Positions 31,009 to 43,362 of a stretch of DNA of 64,000 nt are shown piece after piece. This DNA comes from Collybia mongolica. Lineage: Eukaryota; Basidiomycota; Agaricomycetes; Agaricales; Clitocybaceae. The stretch spans positions 1,364,001 to 1,428,000 of the forward strand of contig JAAXNY010000008.1 of the NCBI GenBank assembly GCA_013420905.1, written 5' to 3'. Position 1 is the stretch's first letter. The number at the start of each line of letters is the position of its first letter. The position numbers and the translations under genes were made by a program. A model generated the notes under the pieces. The model ran no database searches. It saw only the letters and a program-made list of their open reading frames with translations, and was not told where the DNA came from.

Positions 31009-31599
31009 CATGAAGAATTAGAAGGCATATTATGATACTTCCTCCATAACATGTGGTGTGGTATCCAGAAATAATCTTAAAAGTAGTTTATCAATATTTG
31101 GAAAGTTATTTTTAGTCTACTTTCAATACCTTCTCTATACCCTTACCATACCTCTCCAATGAATTTACTGATAGTATCAGAGATATATTATTTCAATATT
31201 TAAAAAGTATGCTTTCCATAAATCTGCATACTATTAGGATACTCCTGCAGTTGATTGAGTGAGAGTATACAGTGTGGATCATTGAATATTCTAGATGTAA
31301 TACAAAGAGATTATTTTCACAATACCAGAGTTTTCATTATTATGATATTACTCTGCGTCAAAGTACCTAGCTAATGGTACTCAACTAGTATACTGTATAT
31401 TTTTTCAAGACTTACATGTACCATATTCGATGGTACCTTGCCTTGCACCCCGTGCATAACGCGAGCCCTCTCAGTTTGCAGATGGACGGGCCTAGATGGG
31501 TAATAGAAGACTATTCAAGTAAAAGTACATGATACTGGATATGTGTTGATACATTCCAAAGTGCAGAGTAAATAGGGTAAGTTGAGCCATGAAAGACGT
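31009..31599. other. AT-rich sequence downstream of SGF73, no gene seen
   Basis: No supported frame. This should hold the 3' untranslated region of the minus-strand SGF73 gene next to 31600. Confidence 0.4.
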
Positions 31600-32850
31600 T
31601 CACGCCAACTTTGTACCCCCTATACCAGTACTTTGGCTCAGATTTCCTGTCCATGTTGCCAGACCCAGCCCACCAATGCCACCCGAAACAGCCGTGCCTC
31701 CTCCGTTTCCCAGAGCGCCTAATAGAAGGTCCCTGCAACACCGCGCTCGTTCTCTCCGTTGAACAAACCAGCTGCCTGCGTCGTAAGGCACCGCTAAAGG
31801 AGTAGCTACTACTCCCTTATCTGACGCGTTCCTGACGACACGCACGAGATCGTCCATCTCCGCTTCCGAGTCTAAATTCTCCAAATCTTCGGAAACGTCT
31901 TCGCCCAAATCCTCTGCGAGTTTAACTGCAGCAGCAGCAGCAGCAGCCGCCTTTTTCCCAGCCTTTTTAACCCCTGCAACAGCAGATTTCTTGGAAGTAT
32001 TAGAAGGGTCGAGTCCCAATGCGGCTGCAGCTTCGTCAGCCAACCTCTTCTTTTCAAGTTTTTCCCGTTCCCGTTTCTCCTTTTTCTCAGCTTTCGTCTC
32101 CCGCTTGACAGGCTCCACAAAGTTGGGATTGTTCGCGCGTTGCCAATCCAGAAGCAGCTCGTCATAATTTCTTGAACGACCCTGGACAGCCCGTTTGGCG
32201 CCCATCGAATGTGACTTGCAGGTCAGGGAACGCGAGCAAGGCAGATTCTTGTCATTTATAACTCCACATTGCTTGTCATAGTCGACAGGACCTTTGAGAC
32301 GTCCTTTCGTCACCTTCGTAGCAGGTTTGGTTTTCTTTTTTGTTGGCAACGACGGGTCGTCTGGGGTGAGGGACGCTTTGCGTTTCTTGGAATTTTTGCG
32401 TAGGTCTGGTTGCCTGCCAGGTTTAGAGAAGCGAAGGCGAGATATGCATGTCAATGTCACCTTCAGCTTCAAATCCTGACTTTCCCTTGACACCCTTCTT
32501 TCCACCAGCACGAATGGAAGAACAGTTGTCTGGAATAATTTTTATTTATTTGTGTTGTAGGCGTGTGCTAAGACAACACTAGTCTAACCTGCATGCTCAG
32601 CCATGAAACTGCGGAGAATTGGCTTTGTGCATTCCTTGCATTTGACAAGTCCTATGGTAGACGCGGAAGTGAGAGGCTGGGCGCCAAAGAGTTTCATGTC
32701 ACGGGCAGAGAGCCATGAAGTGGGAGGGGATGGAAAGGAGGCAGGGTCTTGAGTGCTTGGAGATGGTTGGTGATCGTCCCATTGGAAGATAGGGGATGGG
32801 CTGGTAGACGGGGTGGACGATGGCGGGGTAGGTCTGAGCTTCAAGGTCAT
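31600..32850 (-). CDS. SGF73: SAGA-associated factor 73 / ataxin-7 orthologue
   Basis: This subunit anchors the histone H2B deubiquitinase module (Ubp8, Sgf11, Sus1) to the SAGA coactivator in the nucleus. Exons 32589-32850, 32461-32529 and 31600-32405 join in phase to 378 residues. An N-terminal zinc-binding region ([18 protein letters not shown]) is followed by a lysine-rich linker. The SCA7 domain is clear: [20 protein letters not shown], then [20 protein letters not shown], with its Cys/His ligands. Then come a charged helix (KAERKEKRE-like), a run of eight alanines, and a conserved C-terminal [18 protein letters not shown]. The start at 32850 is the first ATG in frame. The next gene upstream is divergent. 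Confidence 0.93.
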
Positions 32851-33579
32851 GGTAAAGATGGCAGGGTCACAAAATGTCACGTCACTCCGCTGGAATCGTG
32901 TAATAGCTCTAGGGCAAGCAGGAAATAGATGGCCCTGTTCGCTTATACTCGCCTATATACCTCGCCGTTGAAGCTAGTGCAGGATTGGCAGGGCCTGTGT
33001 GGATTTTAGAGGTCATGCGACCCCAGTGCCGTTATTGTTGTGACCCCCAAGTCTGGGATGAGCCCTGATCGATATTTTTTTCTATAACGGTTTTGTATAG
33101 CGACTACTCTGGAAGCGACGAGGCCCGTTTTGTCGGCTCATAACAAGCCCAATAATGCTGTTTTACTAGTCCTGCTATCTCTCCTTCTCTCTTGTCCTCT
33201 ATACTTTCTCCTCCTCATTTCCAGCCACCGGCGTTGTGCTCCTCGACCGCCACTCAATCGCCTCCCCCCCTCAAGGTGAGAAATCATACCTGCGACCCTG
33301 CATACCAATCACATCTCCAAGGGTCTCTTAGCGGCACGGTCTTTAGCCTCTCATTGATTCTTGCAGAACCGTGCCCTTTCTGATGCCACTTTTCGCGACC
33401 ACCTTTTTCGGTCTCATTAATCGTACCACCATTTGGGGATCTAACTTCTTCTCCCTTCTTCCCAGTCCACGCATCCCAGTGCCTCAACATCAATTTCTGG
33501 GAAAGTTTCGACTTTTTCGCCACCCACCTTGACTCTGTTTCCATCATTCCATCAATCTTTGCCTGCAACCAATAAAGCC
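32851..33579. promoter_or_regulatory. Divergent intergenic region between SGF73 and the FAD monooxygenase
   Basis: The 729 bp hold the promoters of two divergent genes. Pyrimidine-rich stretches near 33170-33280 resemble those often found before fungal transcription starts. No specific factor site can be assigned. Confidence 0.45.
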
Positions 33580-36047
33580 ATGCCGGCGTCAACTACGGAG
33601 CAAGAGCTGAATGGGAACAGAACCGTAAGTCCCGACCCCTTACCACGAATCGTCCCCGCAAGGACCATTATAACATCTTTCCACCATTTTTACACACACT
33701 CATCCGTCCCGACAAAACAACGAGGGTCGCTTCCATCCATTTTTGTATTCCGCGTGTATCGTTTCTCCCGTTAAATTATTAACCCCGTTTTCTAGAACGG
33801 GGTCGCTCTTTCCTCCGCCCCCCATACCAACCAAGAACCCCCTCGCAATCTTCCCCCTGGTCGAGTTACTGTCCCGCCTATTCCCCATATTTCTACAAAT
33901 CGCATTTTACGTCACCAAAGATCACTCTCTAAACCCAGTCACCCCATGTCGGTCTCCGATACAGTCAACGGCCGTATGAGAAGCATGAGTATCAACAGTA
34001 AGATCGCACCTCTGAAAATTGAATTCCTGATTGTCGGTGCAGGTGCGTTCGTAGAGCGGCTGGTTGCTCAAATCGTTGACCTTTAACTCCACCAGGCCTA
34101 GCTGGCCTCGCCTGTGCATACACACTTGGGCAGAGCGGTCATCGTGTCCGAGTGCTAGAGAGAAGCGATGGCCTCCACCAGGTTCGTAAGAGATTGTATA
34201 GCAGTTGGGTCTTTTGATCACACCAATATTTCAGCGTGCTGGGGGCATTCGAGTACCTCCAAATTTAGCTAAACTACTCTCACAATGGGGTTTGGGCGAA
34301 GAATTAGCCAAGGCGAGACCTTGCCGCAAAACTGCATTTCATTCACGTGAACAATCTTTCATTGCAAGGTTGGAGGGCCGCTGACATCCAGCTTCAGTAG
34401 AAACAGGAGAGTATCTGGGTTTCCTGGAGTGGCAGGAAGACATAATTCGAGAAAGTGGTGGGGATTTTCTATTAATGGCAGTACGTTGTACCATCTAGGA
34501 TATATCAATGACCCATTGATGAGGTGAATACAGCACGATGATGTACAGGCCATGTTATATGACCTGGCGGTTTCAGTAGGATCCAAAGTCATTTTCAACA
34601 CGTCTATAGCTTCGGTTGCGATCGACGAAATCAGGGAGCGTCCATACGTTACGCTAGCAGACGGTTCCATTATAGAGGCTGATGTCGTCCTCGGTGCCGA
34701 CGGTTCCAATAGCATCGTGCGAGACTACGTCAATGGGGGGGAAGATGATTCAGAAGATATTGGCCAGAGCTTCTATACGTGCGTTCATGATTGCATTTAG
34801 GCTTTTTTAACCTCGCTGACTTCCATGTCTTTTTTCTGTTTTGATTGCGTCATGATCTTCTTGATCGACCTCTTCTTTTTCCTGTTCAGGATAACTATTC
34901 CCTCAGAGACACTACGAAGTGATTCGGATCTGGCGAAGTGGGCAGATCTCCCTCAGGTTTGGCATTTGTTTAATTGTGGATCCAGGACACTACTTATTCT
35001 TGACTGTTCAATGCCGCTCTTTTTCCTTTCCGCCAAACGTGAACCCACCACTGACATCGCTTCATTTTCATGCAAACCTTCATGTAGTGGCCAGTCTGGA
35101 TGGGTCATGCCCGAAGTGTTTTGGGTATGTAAGGTTTTCTGCTGTACTAAAGAATACATTTGTCTGACAGTTCGTCCTAGCATATCCTATTGTTAGTATT
35201 CTTCGAAACGATTTGGAGCTGTATGCTAACTTTTTTTTTGACTCAGCGCGAGGGCCGAGAATTTTGTGTGCACCTCTATTGGCCTGATAATGAAGTGCAA
35301 ATAGATTCGCCGGAAGGCTGGGATATTATTGTACCTACGTCTTGCATAGATCTTAGCAACCATGATCCAGTGTAAGTCCTACAAGCATCGGATCGTGGGA
35401 GGAGCCTCACAATCCCCTCTGAACCAGCATTCAGCGCCTTTTCACACTCGCCCCAGATGCTTTGCGAACAAAACACATGACACGGGATATTGCCGAGGAT
35501 TGGGTTGATGAGACTGGGAGAATCGCGATCATTGGGGAAGCCGCACACCCACTCTTGGTCAGTTTGCGAGCAGCAGTGTAATCCTTAAACTCATCGTCGT
35601 ATATAGCCATGCTCGACACACGGTGCCTCTTTAGCAGTCGAGGACGCAGCTGTCATGGGTGTTCTCATGTCACGGTTACGTACCTGGGAGCAGATTCCAC
35701 AGTTCATGGAGGGTTTCCAGGACGTACGTCAGGCGCGGTGCACTCATGTTCGGCTTTCAGAACTTCACAATGCAGCTTTGGTGACGTTACCGCCTGGAGA
35801 AGATAGGGATATGCGGGACGCCGCAATGAGACTATCCTTAGACACTGATGCCGACTGGGATGACACTCGGCTGCGGGCGCAATGGGAAGAAATTGGGGAG
35901 GTCTTTGGGTACAACGCCCTTGAGGCAGCGGAGGATTGGTGGATTAAATGGGGTTCAATCGGTGACAGTGCGAAAGTCATTTCCTTCCACGAGCCAATGA
36001 GCTGGGCACATGCAGTTACGAAAGTGGACGTCCAAGTTTCGCACTAG
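33580..36047 (+). CDS. FAD-dependent monooxygenase, salicylate hydroxylase-like
   Basis: Twelve exons close in phase to 542 residues: 33580-33624, 33796-34042, 34096-34181, 34235-34346, 34398-34480, 34534-34778, 34890-34956, 35088-35124, 35181-35191, 35247-35371, 35428-35557, 35607-36047. The family uses NAD(P)H, FAD and oxygen to hydroxylate aromatic or related substrates. Motifs: dinucleotide fold FLIVGAGLAGLACAYTLGQ, the GADGSNS motif in VVLGADGSNSIVRDYV, and a second FAD-binding signature spanning exons 11-12, IAIIGEAAHPLLPCSTHGAS, where the usual GDAAH is GEAAH. The predicted N-terminus adds about 90 residues (MPASTTEQELNGNRT, then a Pro/Ser-rich stretch) before the fold. Translation could instead start at the ATG at 33946. 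Exon 9 is only 11 nt. The substrate cannot be told. Confidence 0.88.
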
Positions 36048-36221
36048 ATTCACACACTCTGTTAGGATGTCTGTATATATACATACCCCTTACGCAATCA
36101 CATTCATAAAAGCACGATAAGGAAGAGGATTTCGAACCGGACAACTAAAAGTGTCATTACAAGATTGTACAAGATACATGGTGAGGCAAAATAGTCCTGG
36201 ATACCTTCCCAACCAAACCAA

Positions 36222-36871
36222 TCACATATAAAATTCAGGCTTTCGTGCATTGATGCCGTATTCCGAGAGCGCTGAACTCAAGTCGTCCATGGTCAGCGTC
36301 GTTCGAGTTTTATCCTGGTAACACGCCATTGGGGACAAACACTATGAACTGACTCGCTCATCGTACCTTGGCAGACCCAGGTCCCGTCAGTGGCTGATTG
36401 GCACGAGCTCTCCCACCAGTTGCATTTGTTCTGATCCGAGCATGCTGATAGGCGTCCGCCGCAATATCAGAGACGAATTTTTGGGCAGCAAGCGACAGAA
36501 GCCTTTTACTAGAACACAATGTAAAATCAGGGAGGTCGACGAAACTTCATATGTACGAACAGTCGAACGTCTTCGCACTCGAAACCTACGCGCTGAAGGT
36601 AGTAATCTGTCACTTCATTCGGAATCTAACGCGAGAGTAGTTTATATAAACCATTGGCAATATATGGATGAAGTACCAGCGGTTCGTAATCGTCCAACAT
36701 TAACATGAATTCTGCCAATGTACGATCCTTCCGTGCATCTTCTGCGGCCTGCCTGGATTGAGGTTGGATGGTCGATGCTGCCGATTGTGGCTCGGCAGGT
36801 GGTGGAACAGAACTGTGGTTTGGCGCAGCTGAATAACCAAAGGGTGGGGTCTGTTGTAGAGGGGTCGACAT
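36222..36871 (-). CDS. TAF10: TFIID/SAGA subunit TAF10
   Basis: TAF10 is a histone-fold subunit shared by TFIID and SAGA. Four exons, 36677-36871, 36561-36625, 36367-36508 and 36222-36314, give 164 residues with all phases closing. After a Pro/Gln-rich leader ([17 protein letters not shown]) the conserved domain runs [20 protein letters not shown], then [20 protein letters not shown], then [20 protein letters not shown]. It ends [26 protein letters not shown], the family's typical C-terminus. It is convergent with the FAD monooxygenase (174 bp between stop codons). Introns are 52, 52 and 51 nt. Confidence 0.95.
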
Positions 36872-38097
36872 GGAGACAACAGGCGAAATGTGATGGTGGT
36901 TGAGACGGCGGGGTTTTCGGAGTTTTCGGAGTTTAGAATCATATATAAGAAGACCATTCGTGTTCAGACCCGTGATCGATGCTCTCTTCCCCCGACCTTG
37001 CACTTTCAGACTAGTAAGCATCTGTTCCCTGATTTACGTCTCTAGCCCTTTATCATGATGTTTGAGGCATTTGGCTTTATGCAGGAGCGCACCCTGCACT
37101 GCAGAAATTTATCTCAGCTACCTTCGGGCGAGGCTGCTTTGGTGGTACTCGACCCGCTATCTCTGAATTCTTCATCTCCGTCCTGTTGTCAAGTCCTTCC
37201 CCTTCCGTTTTACTGACATCACTTTTCAGTCATCCTCAATTAATAAAATGTCACTACTACACAGTTCCGTTGTATGCCTTGTAATAACATGACCACTGTC
37301 TTTCTTTTTCGTTCTGGTTCCCACACGCGGAACAAAACGGCCATAGCACGCGGTGTTTTTCGACATATTTCACGATGGTTTTCCGTGTGTTTTTTTTTTT
37401 TTCTTTTTCCGCTAACAGTGTGCACTCTCGTGTATGTTTTTTCACCTGGTACAACCTCCATGAAAATTCCCGACATACATGTTGCTCTAGTTGATGACCC
37501 TGATCATGAATGAACGACCAAGAATGTCAGAAATTTAAAAGCGACCGACAAAAAAAAAATCATCAAAAAAAAAAGATCGGAAGATTAATGACGGAATGTC
37601 ATTTCGTGGGCGGGTATCACGATGAGAGTCGGAACGCATTTCGGGGATATCAGGAGCTTGGCTTACATAAGCTTTGGTCAAAAATCAAAATGTTTGCCGG
37701 CATGCGTCTGCTAAAATGTGTCTGGTCATGAGGTATTCTGAATGATCCTTTTGTCCTGTCCCGTTGTGGCTACGGGTCCCAAGTAAAATGGTAATACATG
37801 ATGCTCACTTTCAGGAAAAATTACAGGAACGGAGCACCGGACAAACCCGCCATTGCGGCATATTCAGGGGCGCGTAAGTACTAATACATGCCGCCACTGG
37901 TCTCTGCACGGCTGGGTTAAGATACAGTGTCCTCCAGCCAACGTTCACACCACTGGAAAATTAACACTTTCGGATAACCGGTCCAGATAAAATACTTGCC
38001 TAAATTTTCGCACTCCCTTCTGCCCCAGCCACTAACTCTAGCCTTAACTCGACTGCCAAAGTTTTGCCACCTAGAAACATACACTCTTCCATCTCTA
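36872..38097. other. Intergenic region with homopolymer runs, promoters of TAF10 and the Zn2Cys6 gene
   Basis: Poly-T (37388-37400) and poly-A (37551-37573) runs are present. No frame has a protein signature. The two flanking genes are divergent, so regulatory sequence of both must lie here. Confidence 0.45.
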
Positions 38098-41000
38098 ATG
38101 ACTACACTGGGTAGTGCTAACGCAACTGAGGCCTCTAGCTCCAGAAAAGTTGGTCTGTCCTGTGCTGAATGTCGCAGGTGAGACTTTGTCCACGCCTTCC
38201 TTGCCAGTGTTGATCTGGTGCAATGGATGCCCTTGGCTAATGATCTATCAATTTAGATCGAAACTTAAATGCGATAGGTATGGAACGGCTTTGTATCAAC
38301 ACCACCATTAATTCATTGGCCGCGCAGGGTATTTCCCTGCCAATCATGTATCAGGTATGTGCCCCATGGACTGAGAGGCCCCACCGAGTTCTTAGATTTT
38401 ACATCGTCGTAGACGCGGATGCGCTGGAATATGCCCAGAAGGTTTTTTATCTCTGTGGATAATTCTACTGCCAGGCGTTGACATTTTCACAGGAACTTTG
38501 GCCGCAACGAAAGGAAACAAGTACGTGCACGGATTTACTAACCTGAATATATACCAGGCTCTGATATACCATGGTCAGAGTCCTCATGGCGCATGCGCAG
38601 AAACTTACTGAACAAGTCAAGACGTTGACGTCACGAGTTCGCGAACTTGAATCTACCCTACATGAGACGTCGAGCAGCGATCGGAGCAATAACCACAACC
38701 CCCTTCCAGAAACTATAACAGTCGGTGATTTTCCACTAGACGAAGACGTTAACGATGTCTATGAAGCTATCGGCTCTCTTTCGATCGGTTTGGATGGACA
38801 GACCAAGTATCACGGAGAATCAGCAAGCTCAGAGGTGAGTACGATCGCCCTTCCTTCTGCCGACCCTTAAAATGACTGAATCGTCTTTAGTACTTGCAAA
38901 GTCTCCTTCCAGTAAGTGCTTCTACAACTCCATCTTTAATAGACTGACCCTGGCGCTCCAGTTGCCGCAGGAAGATTTCAACACACAAGAGTCTACACCA
39001 ATTAATTTACCTATGGAAATCTTCGCCCTTATGCATGCCTTTCCTTTCGGTTTGAAGGAAAGCCTCTACAGCAAGAAAATATTCAACGTATATTTGCCAC
39101 CAAAAGAACGTGCTCTGCAGTTAGCTGCTCTATATTACAGGAACTATGCTTGGATGTATGTCCAGTCTTCGATGTTGGGATTCCTGCTAATCAATCGAAG
39201 GTACGATCCAATTGTGCGTGAGGACTTCGTTGCCACGATCATCGATCCCATGTATGGCACCAACGACCGAGCAAATGCCGAGAATCTGCATTCCCATCGA
39301 CTATCTGTCTTCTTCATGATCCTCGCATTTGGAAGCGTCTACGATTCTGAAGATCCTCGAAACTTATCGGCGAAACAATACCATGCACTGGCTCGTGCAA
39401 CATTGTCTCTCGATTCTATCTTACGTGAAGTTACTTGCGCTACCGTCCAAGCCTTGTTCTTAGTGTTCCGGTTCATATGCAACTCAGATCATGATGGGAA
39501 AGAGGGAAGATGGTTAATGACGGGATTGTGTGCTAGAATTGCACAGACAGTACGCACCGCTTCTTATATAATGAAAGAGAAATTGATGATTTAATAATCC
39601 CTAGATTGGACTCCGTAAGTTACGATTCCAAACCTAACTCGAGTGTACGACCTCACGTAGTGATAAAGAGCGCGATAGTGAGGCCTGGAACTTGGAGGCG
39701 AGTGAGGTTCAACTCCGTCGGCGAGTTCGTCCCTTTTGATTTGACTTGTTCCGAAGAGATATTCAACTTTGTGTGATAGTTATATTGGGAGCTGTTCACT
39801 TGGGAATCTTGGACGGTCCGTTACGTTATTTTTTCCTCACACTGGTGCTCACGATTTATGCTTTAGAGTCTTGTGAATGGACGTCCCGCAGCACTCCTGA
39901 TACAACATTCTGATTGCCAATTTCCAGGGGACCTTGAACCGTCGCCGACGAAAGCCTCGAGCGAGGTTGAGCTGGGGTGTACGGCCTTTCCCTCCACCAT
40001 ACAAATCACGACCATCTCATTATTGCCTTAGTTCATGCCTGGAAATTTCGGTACGCAGCGACATGCCTCTCCGCATCAGTTCTACACGTCTTCAACACTA
40101 AGCCGACACCCTACTCGGCTCTCCTTAACATCGACAAGACTATCCGTAAATTTCCGATACCAAATCACCTCCGTTCCCCGGTCCGCGCGTCCGAGGCGGG
40201 ACGGTCATGGTCGAATGATCCCTCTCGAGCGATGCAACAGTACGGCGCATTATGTGTGAGGGAATCAAGTCAGTCCCAATCTTATTTATTGTTTGTTCTA
40301 TTATAAATATCGGTTGATAGATCTGCTCTACATTCACCGAAGCTATTTCGCTCAGGCAATCCGGCAGGACTCGGAGGATCCCCTCCGGCACAGATATGCG
40401 CCTTCTGTCTTGGCCACTTATCGAAGCGCTTGTAGACTGATTTCTAGTTTACGAGGGCTATATCCTAGTTGCCCTTCCGTCAAGCATGTGTGGTTTTTCT
40501 GGTCTGGAGTCTTCTCTTCATGTGTGAGTGCTCCGAAATTCCAGGGTTTCTTGCCTGATGCATGATAAAAGGTCGTTTTAGGCGCTCTGATCGTTGAAAG
40601 CCCCAGATGTACCCTTGCACTGGATGCCCTGCACGAATTTAAACTTGCTTTACCGTTCTACGAAGAGGGTTCATCATCATGCCGCCCCCCTTCAACCTTG
40701 GTAAGAAAATACCTCAATCGGTCTGTGTGAGCATTTAAGGGAACCGAAACCAGGAAACTCTTCAAAAGCTCTACTATCGCGCAGATTCTGCATACACTGC
40801 ATTTAGGGCTGGGCTGGAGGATTACGACACGGGCGTGTATAACTCTGATCACCCCGATGAGTTGGAAGTCCTGGGTGGCCGGAAATCTGTGATTAACAAA
40901 AATTCCAATACAAACTCTCCGGCCAACCCAGCTCCTGGATCTCCTTCTACCCTTTACGAGGATAGGAGCACACCCGACAGCCACGCTAGCAGAGGGGATA

Positions 41001-41464
41001 CGATGATGGAGTATTATGAACGACCAGGAAGCCCTGCAATTGTCAATAGCGGGAGTCAGGATTACGAAATGGACGGAAATCCTTCACGATTTGAACACCA
41101 CCAATTCTTACCATCCATGAAACCTTTAATATCTCATATTCACCAAGAAGGACAAACTGTGATCCCAACACCGATCGAACATTACCGGACCAACCGCCAC
41201 CCAGCTACTGTGACTCCTAATAGCCTCCCAACAACCTCCAGTTTGAGCTACCATTCCACAGACAAATCCTCCGAAGTATGGCAAGCACAATTCCGGCCTC
41301 CACATCACAATCAAGGACGAGCCTCCAACCCCTCAGGGCTCAGTCTACCTTATGCCAATCCCCCACAGTTTCAAGCAGGCACAGCACCATATGGTCTCCC
41401 AGCAAGCCATGAACCCAATCAAGATGAGATTTGGAGGAATTTTCTTCTAGAATTTGGCGGCTAG
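38098..41464 (+). CDS. Zn(II)2Cys6 transcription factor with fungal-specific regulatory domain; possible one-base break
   Basis: The N-terminus carries a binuclear zinc cluster split over small exons: GLSCAECRRSKLKCDRVFPC, then QSCIRRGCAGICPEG. A coiled coil follows (MAHAQKLTEQVKTLTSRVRE). The middle-homology region reads FALMHAFPFGLKESLYSK, HALARATLSLDSI, RWLMTGLCARIAQTIGL, LYWELFTWESWT and HSDCQFPGDLEP, then HAWKFRYAATCLS and WFFWSGVFSSC. The end is DEIWRNFLLEFGG. Predicted exons: 38098-38177, 38257-38277, 38328-38354, 38413-38441, 38493-38520, 38579-38834, 38891-38911, 38962-39549, 39605-39614, 39661-39724, 39780-39815, 39867-39978, 40032-40268, 40321-40521, 40582-40700, 40754-41464. All phases close except across the intron 39615-39660, where one base is lacking. 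Targets are unknown. It is convergent with RPC4. Confidence 0.82.
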
Positions 41465-41595
41465 GATATGTGGCACGTCTGGGATTGATATTCGGTCATT
41501 TACCCTACATAATACCTTACTTGGTTGATGAAAGATAAATTGAGGAAATAACTGCATTGCGGGTGTGGTCAATATGGCCCGTTAGCTTAGGTCGA

Positions 41596-43171
41596 CTATG
41601 GCATTTCTATCTGGATTAGAGCTTCGCTACCCAGAACTGCCGGAGGCACCCGGTCTGCCACCTCCATGGCTGTTAAGAGAGCCTCAACGTTAGGCGACAC
41701 GGAGAACCGCTTGTTGACTTCGCCCAGGACGCTTAGCCGCTTCTTTGTGAGGTTAAGATATACAGCTTGTTGGAGAAAAGAGGGCTGTGTCGCAGCAGTC
41801 ACCTATAACAGACAGATAGATGAGACCTTGAGCTGGGACACAAAGGATAACGTACATCGAGTAAAATTCCGTTCGTTAGACGCATTTTAACTGCACCACT
41901 ACGGTACGTTTCGAGTTGACCGATGACCCCTTCAACCTTGGGGTTTTCTTCCTCTTTTTGTCCAACAACCCTATTCGTCATCCCAGGCTCGTTTTTTACA
42001 TCCTTCACGACAGCCACTTTTTTTGGAAGCGCCGCAATAGGAATGCTCTCAGTCATTGGTATGTTTGATTCAGGCGACGTAGGAGACAAAAATGTCGGGA
42101 AAGGGGATGGAAATTGAAAGAAATAAAGTCTTTCTTCCCGCAAAGAGGAATCCTGTTTTGCACGAATGACCACTATCTGCTTTGAAATTTATATATCGAC
42201 CGACCTGATCAACCTCAGATTGGCTTGCAAAGTGCTCAATAATGTCTTCCAGTTCTTCTTCCTCTTCGCTTTCGCTCAGATCAAGCGCGTTAGCATAGTT
42301 CATATTACCAGCCGCTTTCCAACAAACATTTAGTAAGTACGTGTGATAAAGAGAGAATACATACCAGTATCTTGAGGAAATTCCTCGTTCTTGGTTTTCT
42401 TAGCATGATGTTCTCTGCGCAAACTTTCAGGCGCCATCCAATCCATTTTTCGTACGTCACCCATGTCAACGATCTCAACACCTTCATCAGGGTCTGAATA
42501 TACTTCTTCGTCATCCTCTGATTTTCCGGTCTCTTTGCCCTTCCTTTTAGAGCCTATGTCTCGTTGAAGTGATGGGGCAACAGAGTGGGTAACGTTTGAG
42601 CCCAGGGTGGAAGCGGGTACTGAAGTGGGCATAATGGGGGTGAAATTGGAGCGAGGAACTGACCGCCGAGCGTTATTTCCTGCTAGGGCGGGCCCCATGG
42701 CGAAGGGGCCACTGGCGGTCATTTCCATATCTGGACGAAGGGCCCCTCGCCCTCGGCCCCTTCCCCGAGCTTCACCCCGTCCGCGACCACGTCCGCGGCT
42801 AGTAGTAAGAGTACCTGATGGGGGTTCAGCCACAGGTTCCTATGTGTTTACCAAGGGTGAGTGGGGCATCACGAAAGAAGTGGGAACTGACCGCCTTGAC
42901 TTCCCTGTAAAAGTCCAATAAGTACTCTCGATTAACCTTGATCACTGTTGTCCTCACTCCTTTTTCCGCCTAGTTGGCAGGGTAGGCACAAACTTCAGTT
43001 TTTGCGTCCCTTGTCGCGTTACATCGCCCTGTTTCTTCGCCAAACTACCAATGGCTTTGGTTGGAGAAAGGGCCGATCCAGATCCTGAGGGTGCGTCTTA
43101 TGAGCCGAAAATTTCACTGAGTACAGCATTCCGATATTTAAGTGAGTGGAAATTGTACCTAGACTTGACAT
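41596..43171 (-). CDS. RPC53: RNA polymerase III subunit RPC4 (C53)
   Basis: C53 pairs with C37 in a TFIIF-like subcomplex that acts in initiation and termination by Pol III. Seven exons give 417 residues in phase: 43159-43171, 42958-43096, 42892-42904, 42365-42839, 42205-42314, 41856-42152, 41596-41802. The N-terminus has KFVPTLPTRRKK and an RG-rich segment (RGRGRGEARGRGRGRG); an acidic patch (SESEEEEELEDIIEHF) follows. The conserved C-terminal domain reads GVIGQLETYRSGAVKMRLTN-GILLDV, then FLQQAVYLNLTKKRLSVLGE and FSVSPNVEALL. The first and third exons are just 13 nt each. The start ATG at 43171 lies 191 bp from the divergent phosphoribosyltransferase start. Confidence 0.9.
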
Positions 43172-43362
43172 GTTAACTTGTGAATCTAGTACGAGTAGGA
43201 TGATTGAGCCTAAAACCTGATGAAATCAATTATAAACATCATGTGATCTCGGATCAGCGATTGTGATCAACTCGAAGCCGACAAATTTGTGAAATTTGCT
43301 AAATTGCCTCGCCCATCTGCATCAACATCCAACATATATCGCGATTTGCAGTGTTTGAAAAC
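43172..43362. promoter_or_regulatory. Short divergent promoter region between RPC4 and the phosphoribosyltransferase
   Basis: Only 191 bp separate the two start codons, so the genes very likely share control sequence. No specific motif is claimed. Confidence 0.5.
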
